29,701 nt of DNA from a virus. The stretch covers positions 1 to 29,701 of the IMG/VR virus record IMGVR_UViG_3300048592_001278, one strand, 5' to 3'. The notes under the pieces are model-generated. The model searched no databases. It was not told the origin of the DNA and saw only the letters and a list, made by a program, of their open reading frames with translations. The translations under genes and the position numbers were made by a program. Shown here in pieces: positions 13,646 to 20,551 of this stretch. Every line of letters begins with the position of its first letter. The first letter of the stretch is position 1.

Positions 13646-14309
13646 CCGGCGATGGCTGTGGCTCGCCCCGACACTGGCGCTGATCCTGGTGCTCGCCGGG
13701 CTCGGCTGGCACGTCGCCGGCCGGCTCGACCGGCAGGCCGTCGAGCTCGCCGAGCTGCGCCTCGCCTTGGCGCTGGCCGAGCGTGGCCGGGCGGCGGCGA
13801 CGCAGGCGGTGCGGGCATGCGAGGCGAGCGCCGCCCTGGCCGCCGGCGAGCTGGCGCGCACCGAATCCGAGACGTCCAGGGTCGCCGCCGAGGTGGCGCG
13901 GATCCGGGGCGCGCTGCATGCCAGGGTCGCGGCGGATGAGGCGCCCGCCGAATCGCGGGGCGGCTGCCGGCTCGACGAGGGGCAGCGGCGCGCCTGGGCG
14001 GAGATGGACCGGGCGATCTCGGGGCTCTGCGATCGCGAGCCTGGCGCTTGCCCTCTCGAGCGGCTGCGCAGCCCCGGCGCCGGCACCGCCAGCGGAGATT
14101 CGGGTGGTTCGGCCGCTGGTGCCCCAATCGCTCCGCCACTGCCCCGACCACCCCGCGGCCGAGCCGCCCTCGACGGTCGACGAGGCGCTCGACCGCTATG
14201 CCGAGGTGGCGCTCGCCGGCGACGTCTGCCGCCGTCGCCTGCGGGCGGTGGACGCCATCCTGACCCACAGCGAGGCCCAGGCGGGGCCGCACGGAGAGAC
14301 GCGCGATGA
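13608..14309 (+). CDS. Inner-membrane spanin-like protein (Rz-like)
   Basis: The 233-aa frame starts at ATG 13608 (or 13614) after AAAGGGG. Residues about 16-34 form one membrane segment (LWLAPTLALILVLAGLGWHV), followed by a helical, charged periplasmic part (LDRQAVELAELRLALALAER and beyond) typical of i-spanins. From about residue 150 the composition turns into a Pro/Arg/Gly-rich shadow, because another gene (the o-spanin) is encoded in the +1 frame over the same bases. The frame stays open to 14309, so the true functional end may be the full length or an unrecognised shorter product. It acts with the o-spanin to fuse the membranes at lysis. Confidence 0.65.
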   Translation: MSMLIGSLIGRFSRRWLWLAPTLALILVLAGLGWHVAGRLDRQAVELAELRLALALAERGRAAATQAVRACEASAALAAGELARTESETSRVAAEVARIRGALHARVAADEAPAESRGGCRLDEGQRRAWAEMDRAISGLCDREPGACPLERLRSPGAGTASGDSGGSAAGAPIAPPLPRPPRGRAALDGRRGARPLCRGGARRRRLPPSPAGGGRHPDPQRGPGGAARRDAR

Positions 14310-14313
14310 GTGA
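13936..14313 (+). CDS. Outer-membrane lipoprotein spanin (Rz1-like), nested in i-spanin gene
   Basis: This 125-aa frame lies +1 inside the i-spanin gene. A lipoprotein signal is visible: a basic n-region, then SAIASLALALSSGC with a lipobox LSSGC, followed by a proline/alanine-rich stretch (AAPAPAPPAEIRVVRPLVPQ), as in o-spanins. The mature part contains DEALDRYAEVALAGDVCRRR. ATG 13936 is the only good start, which makes the n-region unusually long (about 30 residues); a rarer start closer to the signal cannot be excluded. The nested Rz/Rz1 layout is classical. It overlaps the next ATG by 8 bases. Confidence 0.7.
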   Translation: MRRPPNRGAAAGSTRGSGAPGRRWTGRSRGSAIASLALALSSGCAAPAPAPPAEIRVVRPLVPQSLRHCPDHPAAEPPSTVDEALDRYAEVALAGDVCRRRLRAVDAILTHSEAQAGPHGETRDE

Positions 14314-14491
14314 CCCCCTGAAAGACGCCCTGGCGCGTGGCGACGATTTCCGCCGGGCGGCGGTCGGCAAGGTCGACGACAAGGTGAGCGGAATCAGCGA
14401 GAAGCTCGGCTGGCCGCGCAGGCTCGGCTATGCCGCCCTGACGGCAGCCCTGCTGCTCGTCCTCTGGCTCGTCTCGCTGATGGCCGGGTGA
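14306..14491 (+). CDS. Small single-pass membrane protein, holin-like
   Basis: The protein is 61 aa with a charged N-terminus and one C-terminal hydrophobic segment at about residues 41-60 (GYAALTAALLLVLWLVSLMA). The size, topology and position within the lysis cluster make a holin or pinholin likely. The ATG overlaps the i-spanin stop. No sequence family is recognised, so the role is inferred from context. Confidence 0.6.
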   Translation: MSDPLKDALARGDDFRRAAVGKVDDKVSGISEKLGWPRRLGYAALTAALLLVLWLVSLMAG

Positions 14492-14492
14492 T

Positions 14493-14846
14493 GTGTTGGA
14501 CGCCGTTCTCAACTACCTGCCGTTCGCCCTGCTCCTCTTCAATGTCGCGATCGCCTGGGGGCTCTGGGCGATCCGCCACGCGGTGCACGAGCAGATCGCG
14601 GAAGGCTTCGCCAAGCATGTCGATCGCATCGCGAGCAACGACCATCGGCTGACGACGATCGAGGCCGAGCTGCGGCACGCCCCGACGCATGGCGACATGG
14701 CGTTCATCCGCACCGAGCTCGCCAAGCTCGGCGGCGAGATCAAGACCCAGTCGGCGGTCCTGGGCGGCGTATCCGAGACCCAGAAGGCGCTCGGCGGATC
14801 GGTCTCGATCATGAACCAGTACCTCCTGGAGAGGGCGCGCCCATGA
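14493..14846 (+). CDS. DUF2730-like membrane-anchored phage protein (Mu gp25-like)
   Basis: The protein is 117 aa from GTG 14493, immediately followed by an alternative TTG. An N-terminal membrane segment (residues about 8-25, LPFALLLFNVAIAWGLWAI) is followed by a long helical region (HRLTTIEAELRHAPTHGDMA, AKLGGEIKTQSAVLGGV) that may be a coiled coil. The pattern and position match the DUF2730/gp25 family of Mu-like phages. It has been considered a lysis-region accessory; the function is not established. Confidence 0.7.
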   Translation: MLDAVLNYLPFALLLFNVAIAWGLWAIRHAVHEQIAEGFAKHVDRIASNDHRLTTIEAELRHAPTHGDMAFIRTELAKLGGEIKTQSAVLGGVSETQKALGGSVSIMNQYLLERARP

Positions 14847-15136
14847 GTTTCTCCGGCTTTCTCCAGGAGCACCGCCGCCTCGCCGTGCTCAAGGTGCTGG
14901 CGGAGGGCGGCTACAGCGCCAACGAATCGCTCATCACCGACGTCGTCCGGTCCTACGGGGTCGCCGCGACCCGCGACCAGGTGCGCGGCGAGCTGGGCTG
15001 GCTCGCCGAGCAGGATCTCGTCACCACCGCCGAGGTGGCGCACCTGCTCATCGCCACCATCACCCAGCGCGGCCTCGACGTCGCCGACGGCCGCGCCGTC
15101 TATCCGGGCGTCAAGCGGCCCGGGCCCGGGGCCTGA
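14843..15136 (+). CDS. Mu gp26-like phage protein (VpaChn25_0724 family)
   Basis: The protein is 97 aa. It matches the small phage family typified by FLQEHRRLAVLKVLAEGGYS, NESLITDV, RDQVRGELGWLAEQDLV, ITQRGLDVADGRAVYPGVKR. It is a winged-helix-like fold. ATG 14843 overlaps the previous stop by 4 bases. In Mu-like maps it lies directly before the gp27 gene, as here. Exact function is unknown. Confidence 0.85.
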   Translation: MSFSGFLQEHRRLAVLKVLAEGGYSANESLITDVVRSYGVAATRDQVRGELGWLAEQDLVTTAEVAHLLIATITQRGLDVADGRAVYPGVKRPGPGA

Positions 15137-15141
15137 CGGCC

Positions 15142-15678
15142 GTGGGCCAGAAGAGCACCGTGCGCCGCCTGCCGGCCGAGCTGCGCGACCAGATCGACGC
15201 CATGATCCGCGACGGGCGGGCGACCATCGACGAGCTGGTCGACCATCTCGAGGAGCGGGGCGCGGAGATCAGCCGCTCGGCCATGGGCCGCTACAAGCAG
15301 TCGATGGAGGCCTCGCTCAAGCGCTACCGCGAGGCGCAGGAGGTGGCGGCCGGCTGGGTGACGAAGCTCGGCGAGGACCAGCGGGGCGATGTCGGCCGGC
15401 TGATCGCCGAGATGCTGAAAACCGTGGCCTTCCAGACGCTCGCCGGGATGGGCGACGAGGACGCCGCCGCCAGGCCGATGGACATCATGCTGCTGGCGAA
15501 GGCGATCAAGGATCTCGAGGGCTCGGGCAAGCTCAGCCTCGAGCGCGAGATCCGCATCCGCCAGGAGACGGCGAAACGGGCGGTGGCCGAGGTCGAGAAG
15601 GTGGCCAAGGGGGCGGGGCTCAGCGCCGAGACGATCGAGCATTTCCGCGCCGGCATCCTCGGCGTGGCGAAGACGTGA
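15142..15678 (+). CDS. DUF3486 protein (Mu gp27-like, probable small terminase)
   Basis: The protein is 178 aa from GTG 15142. It matches DUF3486: STVRRLPAELRDQIDAMIRD, ATIDELVDHL, ISRSAMGRYKQSMEASLKRY near the N-terminus (an HTH-like DNA-binding region), then a helical C-terminal half (IMLLAKAIKDLEGSGKLSLE, IRIRQETAKRAVAEVEKVAK). The family lies immediately upstream of the large terminase and is thought to be the small subunit that recognises phage DNA. It overlaps the large subunit by 4 bases. Confidence 0.88.
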   Translation: MGQKSTVRRLPAELRDQIDAMIRDGRATIDELVDHLEERGAEISRSAMGRYKQSMEASLKRYREAQEVAAGWVTKLGEDQRGDVGRLIAEMLKTVAFQTLAGMGDEDAAARPMDIMLLAKAIKDLEGSGKLSLEREIRIRQETAKRAVAEVEKVAKGAGLSAETIEHFRAGILGVAKT

Positions 15679-17267
15679 CGGGGGCGCCGGATTCCCTGCC
15701 GCCCGTCCTCCTGCCCTACCAGCAGGCGCTGGTGGCGGCCACAGACCAGGTGATCGTCTACGAGAAGTCGCGCCGCATCGGCGCCTCCTGGGGGGCTGCC
15801 TGCCTCGCCGCCATGACGGCCGCGGCGGATCCGTCGGCCGGCGGCGACGACGTGCTCTATCTCGGCTACAACCGGGAGATGGGCGAGGAGTTCATGGCCG
15901 ATTGCGGCTTCTGGGCGAAGCACCTGGCGCATTTCGCCGGGGCCGTGCCAAAGGTCGAGGAGTTCGTCTTCGAGGACGAGAGCGACGACGGCCGGCGCTC
16001 GATCCAGGCCTTCCGCATCCGCTTCGCCTCCGGCTTCAAGATCGCCGCCCTGTCGTCCAGGCCGCGCTCGCTGCGCGGCCGCCAGGGTGTGGTGATCATC
16101 GACGAGGCGGCCTTCCACGAGGGGTTGGCCGAGCTCCTCAAGGCCGCCCTGGCGCTGCTCATGTGGGGTGGGCGGGTGCTCGTGATCTCGACCCATGACG
16201 GCGCCGACAACCCCTTCGCCGAGCTGATCGAGGACTGCCGCGCCGGGCGGCGGCCCTATCGGGTGATGCGCACGACCTTCGACGAGGCGCTCGCCCAGGG
16301 GCTCTACAAGCGGATCTGCCTCGCCCGCGGCACGGCCTGGTCGGCCGAGGCGGAGGTCGAATGGGCCGCATCGATGCGCGCCTTCTACGGCGACGACGCG
16401 GCCGAGGAGCTGGACGTCGTGCCGAGCCAGGGCAGCGGCGTCTGGCTGACCCGCGCCCTCATCGACGCCTGCGCCAACCCGGCTTCGAAGGTCGTTCACT
16501 GGGCCGCCCAAGACGGCTTCGAGCTGGAGCCCGACCATGTGCGCCGGGCGGCGGCCGAGGCCTGGCTCGAGGCCGAGCTGCTGCCGCTGCTGCCCGCCCT
16601 CGACCCCGAGGCGCTCTCCTTCCTCGGCGGCGACTTCGCCCGCAGCGGCGACCTCACCGTGCTCTGGCCGGGCCAGCTCCGGCGGGGCTCCGAGGTGCTG
16701 CGCGTGCCGTTCGCCGTCGAGCTTCGGAACGTCCCCTTCGAGGAGCAGCGCTACATCCTCTTCTGGCTGCTCGAGCGGCTGCCGCGCTTCCTGCGCGCCG
16801 CCCTCGACGCCCGCGGCCTCGGCGCCATGCTGGCCGAGCTCGCCATGCAGCGCTTCGGCGCCAGCCGGGTGGAGCAGGTGAAGGCGACGCGCGAGTGGTA
16901 TCGGCTGAGCTTCCCGCCCTTGAAGGCGCGCTTCGAGGACCGGACGATCGAGATACCGCGCGACGCCGACATCATCCAGGACCTGCGCGCCGTGCGGGTC
17001 GACAAGGGCGTGCCGATGCTGCCCGAGGGGCTGCGCATCCGCTCGGCCAGGGGCGGCACGCGGCACGGCGACGCCGCGATCGCCGCGGTGCTGCTCGAGG
17101 CGGCGGCGGGCGCCCGCGCCGCCCCGATCAGCTTCGAGGCCGCCGGGCGCCCGACCGCCGGCAGCCACGGCTTCGCCGAGCCGGCAGCGCAGGGCTTCAT
17201 GGCCGGCATGCGCGACCACGGCCGGCGGGTCGTTGCCGGCATCGGCCGCGCCATGGGAGGATTCTGA
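15675..17267 (+). CDS. Terminase large subunit (Mu gp28-like)
   Basis: The protein is 530 aa, the normal size. It powers DNA packaging and cuts the genome. The ATPase part has a deviant Walker A (EKSRRIGASWG, residues 30-40) that is typical of this family, and Walker B VVIIDEAAFHE with D143 and E144. ISTHDG (171-176) fits motif III. The nuclease part begins with FLGGDFARSGDLTVLW, where D320 and D326 are the expected first metal ligands of the RNase H fold. GTG 15675 overlaps gp27 (GTGA). Confidence 0.95.
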   Translation: MTGAPDSLPPVLLPYQQALVAATDQVIVYEKSRRIGASWGAACLAAMTAAADPSAGGDDVLYLGYNREMGEEFMADCGFWAKHLAHFAGAVPKVEEFVFEDESDDGRRSIQAFRIRFASGFKIAALSSRPRSLRGRQGVVIIDEAAFHEGLAELLKAALALLMWGGRVLVISTHDGADNPFAELIEDCRAGRRPYRVMRTTFDEALAQGLYKRICLARGTAWSAEAEVEWAASMRAFYGDDAAEELDVVPSQGSGVWLTRALIDACANPASKVVHWAAQDGFELEPDHVRRAAAEAWLEAELLPLLPALDPEALSFLGGDFARSGDLTVLWPGQLRRGSEVLRVPFAVELRNVPFEEQRYILFWLLERLPRFLRAALDARGLGAMLAELAMQRFGASRVEQVKATREWYRLSFPPLKARFEDRTIEIPRDADIIQDLRAVRVDKGVPMLPEGLRIRSARGGTRHGDAAIAAVLLEAAAGARAAPISFEAAGRPTAGSHGFAEPAAQGFMAGMRDHGRRVVAGIGRAMGGF

Positions 17268-17268
17268 C

Positions 17269-18756
17269 ATGCCACGCTCCGCACCCAAGGGCGAGCTGGC
17301 CCGCGCGGCCGGCAGCCGCGACATCACCACCGGCTTCACCGAGCCTTTGATCCTGCAGCCGCACGACCCGATCCTTCGGGCCCGCGGCTTCGACCTTCGG
17401 GTCTACGAGGAGCTCTTGCGCGACGACCAGGTGCAGTCGTGCTTCCAGCAGCGGCGGCTCGCAACCGTCAGCCGCGAATGGGTGGTCGAGGCCGGCGGCA
17501 CAAAGCGGGCGGACCGGAAGGCGGCCGAGTTCCTCGAGGAGCAGCTCGAGCGGCTGCGCTTCGACGACCTGACCTCGAAGATGCTCTACGGGCTCTTCTA
17601 CGGCTGGTCGGTGGCCGAGTGCCTGTGGGCCCGCGACGGTGCCATGATCGTGCCCGAGGACATCAAGGTCCGCCGCCGCGAGCGGTTCCGCTGGGACCGG
17701 GACGGGGCGCTGCGCCTCTTGCTGCCGGGCGAGCCCCAGGGCGAGATCATGCCCGATCGCAAGTTCTGGACCTTCTCGGCAGGCGGCTCGACCGACGACG
17801 AACCCTATGGCCTGGGGCTCGGGCATTTCCTCTACTGGCCCGTCTTCTTCAAGCGCAACGACCTCAAGGCCTGGCTGATCTTCCTCGAGAAGTTCGGCGC
17901 GCCCACCACCATCGGCCGGCACCCGCCCGGCGCCTCGGACGACGAGAAATCGAGCCTGCTCGCCGCCGCCGCCGCCGTCGCCACCGATGCCGCCGTCACG
18001 ATCCCCGAGACCATGGCGCTCGAGCTGCTGGAGGCCAGCCGGGGTGGCACCGCCACCTACCAGGCGATGCTCGACGCCATGGACGGGGCGATCGCCAAGG
18101 TGATCCTGTCGCAGACCATGACCACCGACGACGGCTCGTCGCTGAGCCAGGCGAAGGTGCACGAGGACGTGCGCGACGAGGTGGTCCAGGCCGACGCCGA
18201 TCTCGTCTGCTCGAGCTTCACCCGCCAGGTGGCGACCTGGCTCACGGAATGGAACTTCGCCGGCGCCGTCGTGCCCCGGGTCTGGCGGCGGATGGAGGAC
18301 GAGCCCGACCTCAAGGATCTCGCCGAGCGCGACGAGCTGCTCGCCAGGATCGGCTGGCGGCCGTCCGAGCAGCGCATGCGCGAGACCTATGGCGAGGGCT
18401 ACGAGCGGCTGGCGCCACCGGAGCCGCCGCCGGAGACGCCGCCGCCGGCCGGCCCGCCCGCAGCCGAGGATCGGGCGCCCGGGAATCCGGCTCCCGCCGC
18501 GACTCTGGCCGAGGGCGAGCGGGACAGCCTGGACGAGCTGGCCGATGCGCTGGCCGACGAGTGGGAGCCGGTCATCGAGCCGGCCTTCGACGCGCTGCGC
18601 CAGGGGCTGGACGAGGCGCCGAGCCTCGATGCGTTCCGCGACCGCCTGCCGGAGATCCTGGCCGGGCTCGATCTCGACGCCCTTGCCCAGCGGCTGGCGC
18701 GCGGCCGCTTCGCCGCCCGGCTCGCCGGGGACGCCGACGCCCCGATCCGGGACTGA
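17269..18756 (+). CDS. Portal protein, DUF935 family (Mu gp29-like)
   Basis: The protein is 495 aa from ATG 17269 with GGAGG 9 bases upstream. Diagnostic blocks are RVYEELLRDDQVQSCFQQRR, DLTSKMLYGLFYGWSVAECL, RFRWDRDGALRLLLPGE, FLEKFGAPTTIGRHPPG, and KVILSQTMTTDDGSSLSQAK. A Pro-rich linker (residues about 383-405) leads to an acidic helical C-terminus. The portal forms the ring through which DNA enters the head. It sits between terminase and the F-like gene, the Mu order. Confidence 0.94.
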   Translation: MPRSAPKGELARAAGSRDITTGFTEPLILQPHDPILRARGFDLRVYEELLRDDQVQSCFQQRRLATVSREWVVEAGGTKRADRKAAEFLEEQLERLRFDDLTSKMLYGLFYGWSVAECLWARDGAMIVPEDIKVRRRERFRWDRDGALRLLLPGEPQGEIMPDRKFWTFSAGGSTDDEPYGLGLGHFLYWPVFFKRNDLKAWLIFLEKFGAPTTIGRHPPGASDDEKSSLLAAAAAVATDAAVTIPETMALELLEASRGGTATYQAMLDAMDGAIAKVILSQTMTTDDGSSLSQAKVHEDVRDEVVQADADLVCSSFTRQVATWLTEWNFAGAVVPRVWRRMEDEPDLKDLAERDELLARIGWRPSEQRMRETYGEGYERLAPPEPPPETPPPAGPPAAEDRAPGNPAPAATLAEGERDSLDELADALADEWEPVIEPAFDALRQGLDEAPSLDAFRDRLPEILAGLDLDALAQRLARGRFAARLAGDADAPIRD

Positions 18757-18762
18757 CCGGCC

Positions 18763-19962
18763 ATGGCGCGGGTCGTCCTCGAGGCGCTGCCGGCGGCGGA
18801 GGCCGTCGCCTTCTTCCAGGCGAAGCACGACCTGCCCAGCTTCGACTGGCAGGACCTCTGGCAGCGCGAGCACGCCGCGGCCTTCACCGTGGCGAAGTCG
18901 GTCGGCCTCGACATCCTGGGCGACATCAGGGCGGCCGTCGACGAGGCGCTCGAGGGCGGGCTCACCGTGCGGGACTTCAGGAAGCGGCTCGAGCCGATCC
19001 TCGCCGAGAAGGGCTGGTGGGGCCGGCGCGAGGTGACCGACCCGCTGACCGGCGAGGTGAAGGCCGCGACGCTCGGCACGCCGCGCCGGCTCGAGACCAT
19101 CTATCGGACCAATCTCCGCACGGCGCACGCGGCCGGCCAGTGGGGGCGGATCCAGCGGCGCAAGGCACGGCGGCCCTGGCTCGAATACCTGACCGTCGGC
19201 GACGAGCGGGTGCGCGAGAGCCACGCCCGCTGGCACGGCCTGGTGCTGCCGGTCGACGACCCCTTCTGGCGGACGCATGCCGTGCCAAACGGGTGGGGCT
19301 GCAGGTGCGTCATGGTGCAGCGCTCGGACCGCGACCTCGAGCGGCTCGGGCTGAGGCCCGGCAAGGCGCCGCCGGTCGAGACCCGGGCCTGGAAGAACCG
19401 GCGCACCGGCAGGGTCGAGCGGGTGCCGGTCGGCATCGACCCGGGCTGGGCCTACAACCCGGGTGCGGTGCGCGGCGAGCAGCTCGGCCGGGTGCTGGCC
19501 GACAAGATCGAGGCGATGCCGGAGGACCTGGCGCGGGGTGCCCTGCGCGGCATGCTGCGCGGGCCGGGGGCGCGGTGGCTCATGGCGGGCCGGACGGACG
19601 CGGTGCCGCTGCCGGTGGCGGTGCTGCCGCCGGCGATCGGCGCGGCGCTCGGGGCGGGGCGGCGCGTGCCGATGCTCAGCGCGACGACGGCGGCGAAGCA
19701 GCTGACCAGGCATCCGGACGTCCTGGTGGCCGACTACGCGCTGGTCCAGTGGCTGCTCGACAACGGGGAAGCGCGGCTCGAGAGCGGCACCCATGTCGTG
19801 GTGATGGCGCGGATCGACGGTGAGATCTGGCAGGCCGTGATCAAGCGGACCCGCGACGGGCGCGAGCTGTACCTCGTCTCGCTGCATCGGGCGCGCCCCA
19901 GGAACCTGCGGAGCTTCCGCGAGCGCGGTGAGCTGGTGAGAGATGCGCCCGGGGGGCCGTAA
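18763..19962 (+). CDS. Mu F-like head morphogenesis protein with C-terminal PBECR-type nuclease-like domain
   Basis: The protein is 399 aa. Residues about 1-190 are the Mu F/SPP1 gp7-type minor head protein (PSFDWQDLWQREHAAAFTVA, RRLETIYRTNLRTAHAAGQW, PWLEYLTVGDERVRESHARW, THAVPNGWGCRCVMVQRS). Residues about 280-395 form a separate compact unit: RRVPMLSATTAAKQLTRHPD, VLVADYALVQWLLDNGEARL, HVVVMARIDGEIWQAVIKRT, LYLVSLHRARPRNLRSFRER. This resembles the phage barnase/EndoU/ColicinE5/RelE-like (PBECR) domains often fused to F-like proteins. I assign that second domain by pattern only; catalytic residues are not proven. If correct, it may be injected with DNA. Confidence 0.85.
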   Translation: MARVVLEALPAAEAVAFFQAKHDLPSFDWQDLWQREHAAAFTVAKSVGLDILGDIRAAVDEALEGGLTVRDFRKRLEPILAEKGWWGRREVTDPLTGEVKAATLGTPRRLETIYRTNLRTAHAAGQWGRIQRRKARRPWLEYLTVGDERVRESHARWHGLVLPVDDPFWRTHAVPNGWGCRCVMVQRSDRDLERLGLRPGKAPPVETRAWKNRRTGRVERVPVGIDPGWAYNPGAVRGEQLGRVLADKIEAMPEDLARGALRGMLRGPGARWLMAGRTDAVPLPVAVLPPAIGAALGAGRRVPMLSATTAAKQLTRHPDVLVADYALVQWLLDNGEARLESGTHVVVMARIDGEIWQAVIKRTRDGRELYLVSLHRARPRNLRSFRERGELVRDAPGGP

Positions 19963-20028
19963 GCACCCCCGCTGGCCCGCAGGCCAGGGATACGGATATG
20001 GCTCGGGCGCAACGCGCAGGATACACGC

Positions 20029-20256
20029 ATGACCGCCCGCCCTCAAGCGCGCATCGCCACCGGCGCCGATCGGCCGTGCTGCCTCTGCCGGCACCTGCGG
20101 ACGGGCGGGCAGGAGCGCTGCGCCCGGCACGGCCTGCCGGCGGTGCTGGCCCGGCTCAGGGGCGCCTGCGGCCCGGCCGGCGTCGACTTCGAGCCCGGCG
20201 GCGAATCTTTGAAGAACGGGAAAAGCCGTTCAATCCAGCCGTTTAGCTCGCTCTGA
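20029..20256 (+). CDS. Small cysteine-rich putative zinc-binding protein
   Basis: This 75-aa frame contains RPCCLCRHLRTGGQERCARH and ACGPAGVDFEPGG. Three cysteines and two histidines in C-x2-C-x-H...C-x2-H spacing, plus a later C, are a plausible metal site seen in small phage proteins. It lies alone between the head gene and the protease operon. The last codons overlap a GAACGG/CCGTTC hairpin, so the real end region may be RNA-structured. Moderate confidence that it is translated. Confidence 0.5.
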   Translation: MTARPQARIATGADRPCCLCRHLRTGGQERCARHGLPAVLARLRGACGPAGVDFEPGGESLKNGKSRSIQPFSSL

Positions 20257-20400
20257 AGGGGCTTCGAAAGGGCCTCGAGGCAAGCCGGGTCGGAAACCCG
20301 GGAATCCAAAACCGCCATAAATCGCCGTAGACGGGCGATTTCGACCGGGGACCGATCAACCTCCGGGAAATCTTTCAAAGTCGGAATTGAAGCGCCCTGG
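20210..20400. other. Hairpin-rich, lower-GC stretch ahead of the protease operon
   Basis: Three stem-loops occur in a row: GAACGG/CCGTTC (20214-20219 with 20226-20231), CCGGGT/ACCCGG (20285-20290 with 20296-20301), and AAATCGCC/GGCGATTT (20319-20326 with 20334-20341). None has a T tract. A minus-strand frame over the same bases reads as fairly protein-like but has none of the GC-rich third positions of the phage genes. A structured RNA, a leader, a terminator cluster or an antisense gene are the options. Confidence 0.4.
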
Positions 20401-20504
20401 ACCCCGTGGCGGCGCTCTTCGGGGCAGGTGCCGGGGGCGGATTGCGCCCTGGCGGCGCGAGGTCGGGCGCGGTGCCCGATCTCCGTCTCGGCGACAGGGG
20501 CCGC

Positions 20505-20546
20505 CACCTGTCGGGGTTCCGGGCCTCGCGCGCGCGCTCCTAATAG
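20505..20546 (+). promoter_or_regulatory. Candidate late promoter 2 (protease/capsid operon)
   Basis: CACCTGTCGGGGTTCC lies at 20505-20520 and TAATAG at 20541-20546, a spacing of 20 bases. Transcription would start near 20552-20554, at or within the ATG of the protease gene. The motif is identical to those at 12753 and 27337. Confidence 0.65.
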
Positions 20547-20551
20547 GCCGC

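Noticed and set aside
12035-14512. Long minus-strand frame (825 codons) over gemA to the lysis genes
   Set aside because: It is antisense to recognised genes and crosses a promoter region; composition is Arg/Ala/Pro-rich with no domain.
17197-20130. Very long minus-strand open frame (977 codons)
   Set aside because: It lies antisense to portal and F-like genes with clear homology on the plus strand; such shadows are common at this GC content, and its translation is low-complexity.
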